DNA of 64,000 nt from Pseudoruegeria sp. SHC-113 (GCF_025376885.1 NZ_JAHUBR010000001.1:2790001-2854000), one strand, 5' to 3'. Counted from the stretch's first letter, positions 18,397-28,931 are shown. The notes: generated by a model not told the origin, from the letters alone. A program made the numbers and translations.

Positions 18397-18425
18397 TTGA
18401 CGAAATGCCTGTTTTTCAGTAGGCA
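18397..18425 (+). promoter_or_regulatory. Candidate promoter of the DEAD-box helicase gene
   Basis: TTGACG (18397-18402), 17-base spacer, TAGGCA (18420-18425). It would give a leader of roughly 100 bases. The -10 is weak but similar to that of the lysK candidate. Confidence 0.35.
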
Positions 18426-18535
18426 CAGGCGCACCAGAAGGGGGGATGTGCATAATTCGCCGCGGCATCCGGCCGGCGGGCGAGCCCCCACTCATAGCGA
18501 ATACGGCGTCACAGAGCCGTAGAACACGGATACGA

Positions 18536-19963
18536 ATGACGAAATTTGCTGATCTCAAGCTGGATCCCAAGGTCCTGAAGGCCGTCGAGGCCGCAGGCTA
18601 CGAAACCCCCACCCCCATTCAGGCCGGGGCGATTCCCCCGGCGCTGGAAGGGCGCGATGTGCTGGGGATCGCACAGACGGGCACCGGCAAGACGGCTTCC
18701 TTCACCCTGCCGATGATCACACTGCTTGCCAAGGGCCGCGCCCGGGCGCGGATGCCGCGCTCGCTGGTGCTGGCACCCACGCGCGAGCTGGCCGCCCAGG
18801 TGGCCGAGAACTTCGACATCTACGCCAAGAACACCAAGCTCACCAAGGCGCTGCTGATCGGCGGCGTGAGTTTTAAGGAGCAGGACGCGCTGATCGACCG
18901 CGGCGTGGATGTGCTGATCGCCACCCCGGGCCGCCTGCTCGATCACTTCGAACGCGGCAAACTGCTGCTGACGGGCGTGCAGATCATGGTGGTGGACGAA
19001 GCCGACCGCATGCTCGACATGGGCTTCATCCCCGACATCGAGCGCATCTTCTCGCTCACCCCCTTCACCCGTCAGACGCTGTTTTTCTCCGCCACCATGG
19101 CGCCGGAGATCGAGCGCATCACCAATATGTTCCTGTCCAACCCGGCCAAGGTGGAAGTGGCCCGCGCCGCCACCACCTCGGAGAACATCACACAGGGCGT
19201 GGTGGTCTATAAGCCGAGCCGCAAGGATCGTCAGGCCAAGGAAAAGCGCGAGCTTCTGCGCGCCCTGATCGAACAGGAGGGTGAGGGCTGCACCAACGCC
19301 ATCGTCTTCTGTAACCGTAAAACGGATGTGGATATCGTCGCGAAATCGCTGCAGAAACACGGCTACAACGCCGCGCCGATCCATGGCGATCTGGACCAGA
19401 GCAAACGCATGGAAGTGCTCGGCGGCTTCCGTGAAGGCAACCTGCGCTTCCTTTGCGCCTCAGACGTTGCCGCGCGCGGGCTGGATATTCCCAACGTGTC
19501 TCACGTCTTCAACTACGATGTGCCGAGCCACGCCGAAGATTACGTCCACCGCATCGGCCGCACCGGCCGCGCCGGGCGCAAGGGCAAAGCCCTGATGATC
19601 TGCGTGCCGCAGGACGAAAAGAACCTCGACGCGATCGAGCGCCTCGTGAAACAGGACATCCCGCGCCTCGAAAGCCCCTACACACCCGAGGCGCCGAAAT
19701 CCCGCTCCCGCAAAAGCGCCGACAGCGCTGAGGACACTCCGCGCGAGAAGAAACCCGCCAAGGCAGAGAAAGCAGAGCGTTCGGAGAAGAAGGAGCCCAG
19801 CAGCGCCTCCAAATCCTCCCGCGCGCGCAGCAGCAGCTCGCGTAGCAAGCCCAGCGATCAGCCCCGCGAAAGCAATCGCGGCAAGGGCGGTCAGGTCGTC
19901 GGCATGGGCGATCACCTGCCGAGCTTCATCGCGCTGAGCTTCGAAGAGCGCCGCGCTGGCTGA
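18536..19963 (+). CDS. DEAD-box ATP-dependent RNA helicase (RhlE-like)
   Basis: A 475-residue RNA helicase for rRNA maturation or mRNA turnover. The Q motif region is YETPTPIQ (22-29), motif I AQTGTGKT (46-53), motif II DEAD (154-157), motif III SAT (about 184) and motif VI HRIGRTGR (about 338-345). Residues ~385-455 form a basic, Ser/Lys/Arg-rich low-complexity tail as in RhlE and CsdA relatives. ATG 18536 is chosen because the helicase core begins at once; CGGA lies 5 bases upstream. The long upstream region suggests leader control, as often seen for cold-induced helicases. A strong terminator follows. Confidence 0.94.
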   Translation: MTKFADLKLDPKVLKAVEAAGYETPTPIQAGAIPPALEGRDVLGIAQTGTGKTASFTLPMITLLAKGRARARMPRSLVLAPTRELAAQVAENFDIYAKNTKLTKALLIGGVSFKEQDALIDRGVDVLIATPGRLLDHFERGKLLLTGVQIMVVDEADRMLDMGFIPDIERIFSLTPFTRQTLFFSATMAPEIERITNMFLSNPAKVEVARAATTSENITQGVVVYKPSRKDRQAKEKRELLRALIEQEGEGCTNAIVFCNRKTDVDIVAKSLQKHGYNAAPIHGDLDQSKRMEVLGGFREGNLRFLCASDVAARGLDIPNVSHVFNYDVPSHAEDYVHRIGRTGRAGRKGKALMICVPQDEKNLDAIERLVKQDIPRLESPYTPEAPKSRSRKSADSAEDTPREKKPAKAEKAERSEKKEPSSASKSSRARSSSSRSKPSDQPRESNRGKGGQVVGMGDHLPSFIALSFEERRAG

Positions 19964-19990
19964 GCCAGCCCGCCAATTCCTGAACAACAA

Positions 19991-20020
19991 GACCCGGCCA
20001 ATGGCCGGGTCTTTCTTTTC
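19991..20020 (+). terminator. Rho-independent terminator of the DEAD-box gene
   Basis: GACCCGGC (19991-19998) pairs with GCCGGGTC (20004-20011), followed by a T-rich tract to 20019. Confidence 0.85.
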
Positions 20021-20141
20021 GCGGGGGCTCTGCCCCCGCACCCCCGGGATATTTCGGGTCAGAAGATGGGGCCCCACTTTGTTCTGTAAATATCTCGGGG
20101 GGAGTCCTGAAAGGACGGGAGGCAGAGCCCCCCTCCCCCGC
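20021..20141. repeat. Dispersed palindromic repeat, copy A (full length)
   Basis: Outer arms GGGGGCTCTGCC (20023-20034) and GGCAGAGCCCCC (20121-20132) are exact complements. Inside, GGGATATTT and AAATATCTC flank the centre GATGGGGCCCCACTTTGTTCT-like segment (20066-20086). A small GCGGGGGC hairpin (20021-20039) sits in the left arm. The same layout recurs at 44843-44924, with partial copies at 39047, 59181 and 61220. It fills the gap between the convergent helicase and rnj genes. Confidence 0.85.
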
Positions 20142-20146
20142 TGACA

Positions 20147-21814
20147 TCAGACGAGGCGGCTTATAATCACGGTGACTTCAGGCTTCTTGCCGATCTCGTC
20201 CTGCGCGGCGCGGCGGGTGGCGCGGCGCAGGTCTTCTTCGATCTTGTCGTCATTGGTGAGCGTCTTGGATTTCATGCGCATCATGAGCTGGGTCAACTCG
20301 CCTTCCAGCACATCCACGAGCGGCGCGCCGGAAGTGCCCATCTCAGGCAGGCCCATCAGTTCGACCCAGGGCTCGCCCAGCGGTTCGTCTTCCTCGTCGA
20401 TGATCACCGTCACGATCACATGGCCGTTCAGCGCCATGCGTATGCGATCGCGCACCACACCATCCATCGCGCCGATCTTCACCGAGCCGTCCAAGTAGGT
20501 GCGGCCGGTTTCCACGTAATCCACCACCTGCGGCAGATCGCCGGTCAGGTCCAGCATGGTGCCGTTCACGGCCACGGCAGACGGAATGCCCGTTTCCTTG
20601 CCGAGCTTGGCGTGTTCGCGCAGGTGGCGGTGTTCGCCGTGCATCGGGATCAGCATCTGCGGCTTGATGATGCCGTGCACCGCCTGCAGGTCGGGCCGGT
20701 TGGCGTGACCTGACACGTGGTAATCCCCACCGTGATCATCCACCACGTCCACGCCCATTTCGGAATAGGCGTTCATGATGCGGATCACGCCGCGTTCGTT
20801 GCCGGGGATGGTTTTGGAGGAGAAGAGGAAGGTATCGCCTTCTTTCATCTCAAGCCCCAGGTATTTGCCACGGCTCAGCTGGGCCGAGGCCGCGCGGCGC
20901 TCGCCCTGGCTGCCGGTCACGATCAGCATCAGGTTCTCGCGCGGGATCTCCGCCGCTTCTTCTGCCGACACGGTTTTCGGAAAATCGCCCAGGATGCCGG
21001 TTTCTTCCCCGGCGGTGATCATCCGACGCATGGCGCGGCCCAGCAGGCAGACCGAACGGCCCGCCGCCTGCCCCGCTTCCGCGAGCGATTTCAAGCGCGC
21101 GATGTTGGAGGCGAAGGTGGTGGCCACGATCATGCCCTCGGCCTGCGCCACCAGCTCTTTCAGCGGTGCTGCGACACTGGCTTCCGAGCGGCCCGCATGG
21201 GGCGAGAAGACGTTGGTGGAATCGCAGACCAGCGCCTTGACGCCCGGCTTGGCCACCGAGGCCCAGAGATCCGGGTCAAAAGGCTCGCCGATCACCGGCG
21301 TCTGGTCCAGCTTGAAATCGCCGGTGTGCACGATGCGGCCCGCGGGCGTGTCGATCACGAGGCCGGAGCTTTCGGGGATCGAGTGCGAGACCGGCAGGTA
21401 GCCCACCTTGAAGGGGCCGGCTTCGATCATCTCGGGAAAGGCGGACGCGGTGATCACCTCATCCTCGGGCTGGCCGGCGTCCTCCATTTTGCGGCGTGCG
21501 TGCCAGGCGGTGAAGCTGCGCGCGTAGACGGGTTTGCCCAGTCGCTGCCAGAGATGGCCGACACCGCCGACGTGATCCTCGTGGGCATGGGTGATGAAGA
21601 TCGCCTCCAGCCGGTCCGCGCGTTCGGCGATCCAGCTGATGTCCGGCAGGATCAGATCCACCCCCGGCGTGCTGTCCATGTCGGGGAAGGTCACGCCCAG
21701 ATCCACGAGGATGTAGCGCTCCTTGCCCTTCGGCCCGTAGCCGTAGACATAGCAGTTCATGCCGATTTCCCCGGCACCGCCGAGGGGGAGATAGATCAGA
21801 CGCGAGTCACTCAT
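20147..21814 (-). CDS. rnj: Ribonuclease J
   Basis: A metallo-beta-lactamase/beta-CASP nuclease (555 residues) that degrades or matures RNA as a 5'-3' exonuclease and endonuclease. The Zn-binding HxHxDH motif is H-A-H-E-D-H at 76-81. Further ligands lie in SHSIPES (~157) and HTGDFKLD (~175-182), and the beta-CASP histidine motif is in SGHANRPDL near 365. The C-terminal ~100 residues form the RNase J dimerisation region. It overlaps coaX by ATGA, giving a birA-coaX-rnj series that extends the nuo operon, an order I recall as common in Rhodobacterales. Confidence 0.95.
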   Translation of the reverse strand: MSDSRLIYLPLGGAGEIGMNCYVYGYGPKGKERYILVDLGVTFPDMDSTPGVDLILPDISWIAERADRLEAIFITHAHEDHVGGVGHLWQRLGKPVYARSFTAWHARRKMEDAGQPEDEVITASAFPEMIEAGPFKVGYLPVSHSIPESSGLVIDTPAGRIVHTGDFKLDQTPVIGEPFDPDLWASVAKPGVKALVCDSTNVFSPHAGRSEASVAAPLKELVAQAEGMIVATTFASNIARLKSLAEAGQAAGRSVCLLGRAMRRMITAGEETGILGDFPKTVSAEEAAEIPRENLMLIVTGSQGERRAASAQLSRGKYLGLEMKEGDTFLFSSKTIPGNERGVIRIMNAYSEMGVDVVDDHGGDYHVSGHANRPDLQAVHGIIKPQMLIPMHGEHRHLREHAKLGKETGIPSAVAVNGTMLDLTGDLPQVVDYVETGRTYLDGSVKIGAMDGVVRDRIRMALNGHVIVTVIIDEEDEPLGEPWVELMGLPEMGTSGAPLVDVLEGELTQLMMRMKSKTLTNDDKIEEDLRRATRRAAQDEIGKKPEVTVIISRLV

Positions 21815-22590
21815 GAACTGCCCAATTCCTTGTTGTATTCGTGGATGACGGTCAGACCATGCATCGTCAGATCGTCTTCGAAATGGTCAAATAGGGCATC
21901 GCCCTGCTGGAACAAGGGCGCCAGACCGCCGGTGGAGATCACCTTCATCGGGCGCGCGCGTTCCTCCTTGATGCGGGCACATACGCCATTCACGAGGCCA
22001 ACGTAACCCCAGAACACCCCCGATTGCATACAGGCCACCGTGTTGGTGCCCACGACGCGCGCCGGTTTCGTCACGTCCACGTGGGGCAGCGCAGCCGCCG
22101 CCTCGTGTAGGGCTTGCAGCGAGAGGTTCACGCCGGGCGCGATCACCCCGCCCACATAGGCACCATCAGTATCGACCACGTCGAAGGTGGTGGCGGTGCC
22201 GAAATCCACCACGATCAGATCGCCGCCGTATTTGCTGAAGCCCGCTACCGTGTTGACCAGCCGGTCCGGGCCCACCTGCGTGCCCTCGTCCACGCGCACA
22301 TCCACCGGCAGGCGGCATTCAGGCTTGCCCACCACGAGGGGGCGGCAGCCGAAGTAGCGGTCGGAGAAGACGCGCAGGTTGAACACCACGCGCGGCACGG
22401 TGGAGGAGATGATCACCTCGGTGATATTGGCCTCGATCTTCTGGAAATTCATCAGCGTCGAAAGCCAGACGTAATACTGATCCGCCGTCCGCTGGTGTTC
22501 GGTGGAGGTGCGCCATGTGGCGACAAAGGATGTGCCATCCCAAATCGAGAAGACGGTGTTGGTGTTGCCGCAGTCGATGCACAGAAGCAT
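21811..22590 (-). CDS. coaX: Type III pantothenate kinase
   Basis: Catalyses the ATP-dependent phosphorylation of pantothenate, the first step of CoA synthesis. The 259 residues show the ASKHA-fold signatures of the type III enzyme: DCGNTNTVFSIWDG (6-19), GPDRLVN (about 105-111) and DFGTATTFDVVD (about 125-136). It follows birA by 26 bases and overlaps rnj at its end. No CoaA-type kinase is seen in the window. Confidence 0.95.
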   Translation of the reverse strand: MLLCIDCGNTNTVFSIWDGTSFVATWRTSTEHQRTADQYYVWLSTLMNFQKIEANITEVIISSTVPRVVFNLRVFSDRYFGCRPLVVGKPECRLPVDVRVDEGTQVGPDRLVNTVAGFSKYGGDLIVVDFGTATTFDVVDTDGAYVGGVIAPGVNLSLQALHEAAAALPHVDVTKPARVVGTNTVACMQSGVFWGYVGLVNGVCARIKEERARPMKVISTGGLAPLFQQGDALFDHFEDDLTMHGLTVIHEYNKELGSS

Positions 22591-22616
22591 GCGGGCCTCC
22601 TTGCGCTATTGGTGCT

Positions 22617-23372
22617 CTAGAAAAAGACGTCCGCCGCGGGGATGGACAGGCGTCCGGCAGGCGTCTTCAACACGAGGTTGCCTGCGGTGTCTACCGTTTC
22701 AAAGGTGCCCTGATGGCTTTCGCTCATGGTGCGCGCGGTGATCGGCTCGCCCAGTCTGGCGGCGCGCGCGAGCCAGGCTTCGCGGATCGGGGCAAAGCCG
22801 TAGGTGGTGAACTGCGCTTCCCAGCGGGCATAGGCCGGGGCGAGCAGGTCCAGAAACTCTTCCGGTGTCACCCGCGCGCCGGTCTCGCTCAGCAGGCTCA
22901 CAGGCGGCGTTGCGCCAGCTTCCACCTCATCCCGGCCCGGCGCGGCGGCGAGGTTCACCCCGATGCCGATGCAGAGATGCAGCGCGCCGCCCGTATGGCC
23001 GAGGCTTTCGAGCAGGATGCCCGCCACTTTGCCACCATTGAGCAGCACGTCATTGGGCCATTTCAGCGCGAACATCTGGCTGCGCCCGGTTGCGGCCACG
23101 AAGGCCTCCCAAAGCGCGAGCGAGGCCACGAAGGAGCGCAGGGCGATCACGTCGGGCGACTCCGTCGGGCGCAGCACCAGCGTGGCCGAGAAATTGCCTT
23201 CAGGCGCTTTCCAGACGCGGCCACGGCGGCCCCGCCCTGCGGTCTGCTTCAAAGCGAGGATCCATTCTGGCCCTGCCAGCGTTGGTGCAATGCGCACGGC
23301 CTCGGCGTTGGTGCTGTCCAACTCGGCCAGCACACGCCGGCCATAGCCCAAGGGCCATGGATCAGCGGACAA
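22617..23372 (-). CDS. birA: Biotin--[acetyl-CoA-carboxylase] ligase (monofunctional BirA)
   Basis: Attaches biotin to the BCCP subunit of acetyl-CoA carboxylase. About 251 residues with no N-terminal DNA-binding domain, so it cannot act as the biotin repressor of enterobacteria. Visible motifs are ELDSTNAEA, the biotinyl-AMP loop GRGRRGRVW and [17 protein letters not shown]. The start is probably TTG 23372 with GCGGAAA upstream, overlapping the nuoN stop by 11 bases; the frame also extends in the open to 23408. Cotranscription with nuoN is clear, although the two functions are unrelated. Confidence 0.88.
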   Translation of the reverse strand: MSADPWPLGYGRRVLAELDSTNAEAVRIAPTLAGPEWILALKQTAGRGRRGRVWKAPEGNFSATLVLRPTESPDVIALRSFVASLALWEAFVAATGRSQMFALKWPNDVLLNGGKVAGILLESLGHTGGALHLCIGIGVNLAAAPGRDEVEAGATPPVSLLSETGARVTPEEFLDLLAPAYARWEAQFTTYGFAPIREAWLARAARLGEPITARTMSESHQGTFETVDTAGNLVLKTPAGRLSIPAADVFF

Positions 23373-24801
23373 GGGTTTCCGCCGCCAGCGCTGCCGCCGT
23401 ATCGACACCGAAGAGGTTGAACACGCCGAACACCATCACCGCCGCAGAGCCCATCAGGAAGACCCAAAGGATCGGGGAGCCATTCTTGTCCAGCGCTTCG
23501 GTCTCTTCGCCGAAATACATGAAGTAGACGATCCGCAGGTAGTAGAAGGCTCCGATCACGGAGGCGATCACACCGGCCACGGCGAGCCATGTCATGCCGC
23601 CATCCACAGCCGCCGCCAGCACCGAGAGCTTGCCAAAGAAGCCCACCATCGGCGGCACGCCCGCGAGCGAGAACATCAGCACCAGAAGCGCCAGCGCGCC
23701 GGTCGGATCTGTCTTGGAATAAAGGCTCAGCGCACGGATGTCGCGCACGGGGCGGCCGTCTTTCTCCATGCCGATGATGAAGGCGAAGGTGCCGATGTTC
23801 ATGGTGACGTAGATCGCCATGTACAGAAGCATCGCCTGCACCCCGGCCTCGGTGCCGGATGCGAGCCCCATCAGGGCAAAGCCCATATGAGCGATGGAGG
23901 AGTAGGCCATCAGGCGCTTGATGTTGGTTTGCCCGATCGCGGCGATTGCGCCGAGGAACATGGAGGCCACCGACAGCAGCGCGATGATCTGTTTCCAGTC
24001 CCCCACGGCCCCGCCGAAGGCGTCATGCACCACGCGGGCAAAGAGCCCCATCGCGGCCACTTTGGGCGCGGTGGCGAAGAAGGCCGTCACCGGCGTGGGC
24101 GAGCCCTCGTAGACATCCGGCGTCCACATGTGGAAGGGCACAGCGGAGACCTTGAAGGCAAGGCCCGCAGCGATGAAGGAAAGCCCCACGAGGAGGCCGA
24201 GCGAGAGCCGCCCGTCTTGCGCGGTTTCCACGATGCCGGAGAAGAGCGTGGTGCCCGCAAAGCCGTAGGTCAGCGAGGCCCCATACAGGAGCAGGCCCGA
24301 GGAAAGCGCGCCGAGCACGAAGTATTTCAGGCCGGCTTCGGTGGATTTCACCGAGTCGCGCCGCAGCGAGGCCACGACGTAGAGCGCGAGCGATTGCAGT
24401 TCGAGCCCCATGTAGAGCGCCATCAGATCGCCGGCGGAGACCATCATCATCATGCCGACAACCGCCAGCACGATCAGTACCGGGTACTCGAAGCGCAGCA
24501 GATCACGCTTGGCGAGGTAGCCCTCGCTCATCAGCAGCACGGCCGAAGCCGAGAGCAGGATCACGACCTTAGAGAAGCGGGCGAAGCCATCGTCCACGAA
24601 GGCACCATTGAAGGCGGTCTGCACCGGGCCACCGGAGAGGCCGATCCAGATCGCGACGGCGGCAAAGACGGCGGCCGTGGCCCACAGCAGCGCAGGCGCG
24701 GCCTTGTCCTTGGTGGTGTAGACGGCAAAGAGCAGCGCGCCCATGGCGTAGACCGCCAGGAACAGCTCGGGAAGGACGGTGGCGATATCAGCGGAAATCA
24801 T
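23362..24801 (-). CDS. nuoN: NADH-quinone oxidoreductase subunit N
   Basis: One of three antiporter-like proton-pumping subunits in the membrane arm of complex I. The 479 residues are almost wholly hydrophobic, with about 14 helices. Conserved motifs include the Lys-containing [24 protein letters not shown] (about 222-245) and the helix with [16 protein letters not shown]. Last nuo gene, 12 bases after nuoM, followed by birA with overlap. Confidence 0.97.
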   Translation of the reverse strand: MISADIATVLPELFLAVYAMGALLFAVYTTKDKAAPALLWATAAVFAAVAIWIGLSGGPVQTAFNGAFVDDGFARFSKVVILLSASAVLLMSEGYLAKRDLLRFEYPVLIVLAVVGMMMMVSAGDLMALYMGLELQSLALYVVASLRRDSVKSTEAGLKYFVLGALSSGLLLYGASLTYGFAGTTLFSGIVETAQDGRLSLGLLVGLSFIAAGLAFKVSAVPFHMWTPDVYEGSPTPVTAFFATAPKVAAMGLFARVVHDAFGGAVGDWKQIIALLSVASMFLGAIAAIGQTNIKRLMAYSSIAHMGFALMGLASGTEAGVQAMLLYMAIYVTMNIGTFAFIIGMEKDGRPVRDIRALSLYSKTDPTGALALLVLMFSLAGVPPMVGFFGKLSVLAAAVDGGMTWLAVAGVIASVIGAFYYLRIVYFMYFGEETEALDKNGSPILWVFLMGSAAVMVFGVFNLFGVDTAAALAAETLVR

Positions 24802-24813
24802 TTGTTTCCCCCC

Positions 24814-26355
24814 TTAATGCTGCGCCACTTGGGTGGCTGCCCCGCTATCAAGCGTGGCGATGGTATATTGGTTCACAAGCGCTTCCACCGAAGGCCCGAT
24901 CACGTCTGTCACGAGGCTCGGGTAGACGCCGAGCAGGATCGTCATCACGACGAGCGGCGCGAAGATCACCTTCTCGCGGCGGGTCATGTCGGTGATGGTT
25001 TTCAGGCTTTCCTTGATCAGATCCCCGAAGACCACGCGGCGGTAGAGCCAGAGCGCATAGGCCGCCGAGAGGATCACGCCGGAGGTGGCCACGACGGCAA
25101 CCCAGGTGTTGGCCTGGAAAACGCCCATCAGCGTGAGGAATTCGCCGATGAAGCCTGAGGTGCCCGGCAAGCCGACGTTGGCCATGGTGAAGAGCATGAA
25201 GATCAGCGCATAGGCGGGCATGCGGTTCACGAGGCCGCCGTAGGCGTCGATCTCGCGGGTGTGCATGCGGTCATAGATCACGCCGACGCAGAGGAAGAGC
25301 GCGCCGGAGATGAAGCCGTGGCTGAGCATCTGGAAGATCGCACCATCAATGCCCTGCTGGTTGGCGGCGAAGATGCCCATCGTCACGTAGCCCATGTGCG
25401 CGACCGAGGAATAGGCGATCAGCTTCTTCATGTCTTCCTGCACCAGCGCCACGAGCGAGGTGTAGACGATGGCGATGGCCGAGAGCCAGAGCACGAAGGG
25501 GCCCGCAATCTCGCTCGCCATCGGGAACATCGGCAGGGAGAAGCGCAGGAAGCCGTAGCCGCCCATCTTCAACAGGATCGCCGCCAGCACCACGGAGCCA
25601 GCCGTCGGAGCCTGCACGTGGGCGTCCGGAAGCCAGGTGTGCACCGGCCACATCGGCATCTTCACCGCGAAGGAGGCAAAGAAGGCCACCCAGAGCAGCA
25701 TCTGCATCCCGCCCACGATCTGCCAGCCAAAGAGGCTGATCGTGTCGGAGGAGAACTCGTGCTGCAGCAATTCGGCGATATTGGTGGTGCCGGCGTCCAG
25801 ATACATGGCGATCATGGCAACGAGCATCAGCACCGAGCCGATGAAGGTGTAGAGGAAGAACTTGAAGGCAGCGTAGATGCGGTTCTTACCGCCCCAGATG
25901 CCGATGATCAGGAACATCGGGATCAGCCCTGCCTCGAAGAACAGGTAGAACAGCACCAGATCCAGCGCGCAGAAGACGCCGATCATCAGCGTTTCCAGCA
26001 CGAGGAAGGCGATCATGTATTCCTTCACCCGATGCGTCACCTCCCAGCAGGAGAGGATGACAAGCGGCATCAGGAAGGTCGTCAGCATCACGAAAAGGAT
26101 CGAGATGCCGTCCACGCCCATGCGGTAGCTCAGGCCGAGGATCCAGTCCTTGTCTTCGACGAACTGGAAGCCCGTGTCGGCCGGATCAAAGCCGATCAGC
26201 AGCAGCAGCGAGACGAGGAAGGTCGCGCTGGTGGCCAGAAGGGCCAACCATTTGGCGTTCTGGCGCGCGTCCAGATCGTCGCCGCGCAGGAAGAAGGCCA
26301 TGATCAGTGCTGCGAGCAGCGGCAGAAAGGTGATGATCGAAAGGAGGTTTTCCAT
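24814..26355 (-). CDS. nuoM: NADH-quinone oxidoreductase subunit M
   Basis: Antiporter-like proton-pumping subunit (513 residues, about 14 helices). Conserved Glu in [21 protein letters not shown] (around 146) and the Lys-bearing segment [24 protein letters not shown] (around 233-256) identify it. The start codon shares a base with the nuoL stop (TGATG), so translation is coupled. Confidence 0.97.
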   Translation of the reverse strand: MENLLSIITFLPLLAALIMAFFLRGDDLDARQNAKWLALLATSATFLVSLLLLIGFDPADTGFQFVEDKDWILGLSYRMGVDGISILFVMLTTFLMPLVILSCWEVTHRVKEYMIAFLVLETLMIGVFCALDLVLFYLFFEAGLIPMFLIIGIWGGKNRIYAAFKFFLYTFIGSVLMLVAMIAMYLDAGTTNIAELLQHEFSSDTISLFGWQIVGGMQMLLWVAFFASFAVKMPMWPVHTWLPDAHVQAPTAGSVVLAAILLKMGGYGFLRFSLPMFPMASEIAGPFVLWLSAIAIVYTSLVALVQEDMKKLIAYSSVAHMGYVTMGIFAANQQGIDGAIFQMLSHGFISGALFLCVGVIYDRMHTREIDAYGGLVNRMPAYALIFMLFTMANVGLPGTSGFIGEFLTLMGVFQANTWVAVVATSGVILSAAYALWLYRRVVFGDLIKESLKTITDMTRREKVIFAPLVVMTILLGVYPSLVTDVIGPSVEALVNQYTIATLDSGAATQVAQH

Positions 26356-28535
26356 CAGTTCGCTCCTCCGCCGATCACCATCCAGCTGACGAGGATCACG
26401 ATCCCGATCACCATGGCGAAGGCGTAGTGGAATAGGTAGCCCGACTGCGCCCGGCCCGCGAGCCGGGTGAAGAAGGGAATGACGCCCATGGCAAGCCCGT
26501 TGATGCCGCCGTCGATCACATCGCCGTCGCCCTTCTTCCAGAAGAAGTTGCCAAGCGCCTTGGAGGAGCGCACGAAGAGGAAATCATAGGCCTCGTCGAA
26601 GTACCACTTGTTGAGCAGGAACTTGTAGAGCGGCTCCTGCGAGGCAGCGAGGCGTTTGGGCAGGCTCGGGTTCACGATGTAGAAGAGATAGGCGAGCGAC
26701 AGCCCGATCAGCATGGCGATGAAGGGCGAGACCTTCACCCATTTCGGCGCGTGGTGGGCGTTGTCCATCACGTGGTTTTCCGGACGCATGTAGATCGCGC
26801 CCACCGGGGCCTGGCCGTGGTGCAGCGCCGCCGTGGCGGCGTGATCGTCGCTGGCGTGCTCCGCTGCGTGATCAGCACCTTCGCCGTGGGCTTTGTCCTC
26901 GGCGTGCTCATCCTTGGCGACGGCGTGATCGTCGCCTTCCGCCTTGGCGTGGTCATCGCCATGCGCGTCGCCGTGGCTTTCGGAGGCCTCTGCGTGGTGG
27001 TCGGGGATGCCGAAGAACTTGTTCACCTGATCATGGGTGCCGAAGAAGCTGCCGAACCAGATCATCCCGGCAAAAATTGCACCAAGCGAGAGCACGCCCA
27101 GCGGCACCAGCATCACCATCGGGCTTTCATGCGCATGCTCATGGGTGTGCTTGTCACCGCGCGGCTTGCCGAAGAAGGTCAGGAACATCAGGCGCCAGCT
27201 GTAGAAGCTCGTCATGCAGGCCGCGACGACGAGCATCCAGAAGGCATACATGCCCGCGTCCGACTGCGCCCCGAAGGCACTTTCGATGATCGCGTCTTTC
27301 GACAGGAAGCCGGCAAAGCCGATATGGGTGAGCGGGATGCCGACGCCGGTGATAGCCAGCGTGCCGATCATCATCGCCCAATAGGTGTAGGGGATCTTTT
27401 TGCGCAGGCCGCCGTAGTTGCGCATGTCCTGCTCGTGGTGCATCGCGTGGATCACGGAGCCCGCACCGAGGAAGAGCATGGCCTTGAAGAAGGCGTGCGT
27501 GAAGAGGTGGAACATCGCCGCCGAGTAAACGCCCACGCCCGCGGCCACGAACATGTAGCCAAGCTGGGAACAGGTCGAATAGGCGATCACGCGTTTGATG
27601 TCGTTCTGCACGAGGCCAACGGTGGCGGCGAAGAAGGCCGTGGAAGCGCCGATGTAGATGATGAAGGTCTGCGCGCCGGGGGCGTATTCCATCAGCGGCG
27701 ACATGCGGCAGACGAGGAAGACGCCCGCCGTCACCATGGTTGCCGCGTGGATCAGCGCCGACACAGGCGTCGGGCCTTCCATCGCGTCCGGCAGCCAGGT
27801 GTGCAGGAAAAGCTGGGCCGATTTGCCCATCGCGCCGATGAACAGCAGGAAGCCGATCAGGTTGGCCGCGTTCCACTCACGCCACAGGAAATGCAGGTTG
27901 GTTTCGGCCAGCGCCGGGCCGGCGGCGAAGACATCGTCGAAGTTGATGCTGTCCACCAGGTAGAACAGCGCGAAGATGCCGAGCGCGAAGCCGAAATCGC
28001 CCACGCGGTTCACCACGAACGCCTTGATCGCGGCGGCGTTGGCGGAAGGTTTGCGGTAGTAGAAGCCGATCAGAAGGTAGGAAGCCACGCCCACGCCCTC
28101 CCAGCCGAAGAACATCTGCACGAGGTTGTCCGCCGTCACCAGCATCAGCATGGCGAAGGTGAAGAACGAGAGATAGGCGAAGAAGCGCGGTTTGTAGACC
28201 TCGCCTTTCTTCCACTGCGGATCGTGATCCATGTAGCCGAAGCTGTAGAGGTGCACGAGGCTCGACACCGTGGTGATCACGATCAGCATAATCGCGGTGA
28301 GGCGATCGAGCCGGATCGCCCAGGCCGTATCGAGGCTGCCGGACTGAATCCAGTCGAGGATGTGGATCTGCTCCATCGTGCCATCGAAGGTCAGGAAGAT
28401 GATCCAGCTGAAGAAGGCGGAGACGAAGAGAAGCCCCGTGGCCACCCATTGGGCGGCGGTTTCGCCGATGATCTTCCAGCCGAAACCGCAGAGGATGGCG
28501 CCGATGAGCGGGGCAAAGAGGACGATGCTGGCCAT
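26355..28535 (-). CDS. nuoL: NADH-quinone oxidoreductase subunit L with a His/Asp-rich loop
   Basis: The distal antiporter-like subunit of complex I, including the long lateral helix. At 726 residues it is longer than most NuoL proteins (about 610-700). The core shows [19 protein letters not shown] (142-160) and [35 protein letters not shown] (237-271). Residues 511-573 (bases 26817-27005) form a low-complexity insert with 13 His plus many Asp, Glu and Ala, between two helices near the C-terminus. A short HTHEHAHE lies at 463-470. The insert probably faces the bulk solvent and could bind metal ions. Five bases separate it from nuoK. Confidence 0.96.
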   Translation of the reverse strand: MASIVLFAPLIGAILCGFGWKIIGETAAQWVATGLLFVSAFFSWIIFLTFDGTMEQIHILDWIQSGSLDTAWAIRLDRLTAIMLIVITTVSSLVHLYSFGYMDHDPQWKKGEVYKPRFFAYLSFFTFAMLMLVTADNLVQMFFGWEGVGVASYLLIGFYYRKPSANAAAIKAFVVNRVGDFGFALGIFALFYLVDSINFDDVFAAGPALAETNLHFLWREWNAANLIGFLLFIGAMGKSAQLFLHTWLPDAMEGPTPVSALIHAATMVTAGVFLVCRMSPLMEYAPGAQTFIIYIGASTAFFAATVGLVQNDIKRVIAYSTCSQLGYMFVAAGVGVYSAAMFHLFTHAFFKAMLFLGAGSVIHAMHHEQDMRNYGGLRKKIPYTYWAMMIGTLAITGVGIPLTHIGFAGFLSKDAIIESAFGAQSDAGMYAFWMLVVAACMTSFYSWRLMFLTFFGKPRGDKHTHEHAHESPMVMLVPLGVLSLGAIFAGMIWFGSFFGTHDQVNKFFGIPDHHAEASESHGDAHGDDHAKAEGDDHAVAKDEHAEDKAHGEGADHAAEHASDDHAATAALHHGQAPVGAIYMRPENHVMDNAHHAPKWVKVSPFIAMLIGLSLAYLFYIVNPSLPKRLAASQEPLYKFLLNKWYFDEAYDFLFVRSSKALGNFFWKKGDGDVIDGGINGLAMGVIPFFTRLAGRAQSGYLFHYAFAMVIGIVILVSWMVIGGGAN

Positions 28536-28539
28536 GCGC

Positions 28540-28845
28540 TTAGCCCTTCATCACGTTGACATCTTCCACCGCGATCGTGCCACGGTTGCGGAAGAAACAG
28601 ACGAGGATCGCGAGGCCGATGGCGGCCTCGGCGGCGGCGACGGTGAGCACGAAGAGCGTGAAGACCTGCCCGACGAGATCGCCGAGGAAGGCGGAGAAGG
28701 CCACGAGGTTGATGTTCACCGCCAAGAGCATCAGCTCGATGCTCATCAGGATCACGATCACGTTCTTCCGGTTCAGGAAGAGCCCGAAAATCCCGATCAC
28801 GAACAGTGCCGCGGCAACCGCCAGGTAGTGTTCAAGTCCGACCAT
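28540..28845 (-). CDS. nuoK: NADH-quinone oxidoreductase subunit K
   Basis: A 101-residue, three-helix membrane subunit that carries a proton channel between NuoJ and NuoN. Conserved Glu residues sit in [11 protein letters not shown] and [15 protein letters not shown] 28845 is chosen over an upstream in-frame ATG because GAGGGA precedes it and the length fits the family. Confidence 0.96.
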   Translation of the reverse strand: MVGLEHYLAVAAALFVIGIFGLFLNRKNVIVILMSIELMLLAVNINLVAFSAFLGDLVGQVFTLFVLTVAAAEAAIGLAILVCFFRNRGTIAVEDVNVMKG

Positions 28846-28931
28846 GCGTCCCTCGCATTTCACTGGCAGGCGGGCCTGCCGGTACATTCTAGTCTCATTG
28901 GCCGCGCGCCTTATTTAAAAGCGCGCCGCGT

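Larger units (their letters stand above)
18021..18535. other. 515-base region between prfC and the DEAD-box gene
   Basis: No coding region is supported. It holds a perfect DnaA-box-like 9-mer (18043-18051), a hairpin with 7-bp stem CCGCCAT (18182-18188 with 18193-18199), a TATACT at 18274-18279 without a good -35, a promoter candidate (18397-18425) and an overlapping hairpin (18407-18430). It probably includes a long, structured leader of the helicase mRNA. Confidence 0.55.

Noticed and set aside
20021-20141. Repeat copy A as an ordinary terminator of rnj or the helicase
   Set aside because: The helicase already has a complete terminator at 19991-20020, and the same sequence recurs at other places, including inside genes.
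26751-28559. A 602-codon plus-strand open frame opposite nuoL
   Set aside because: Shadow of nuoL; its His/Glu-rich translation has no domain and no ribosome site.
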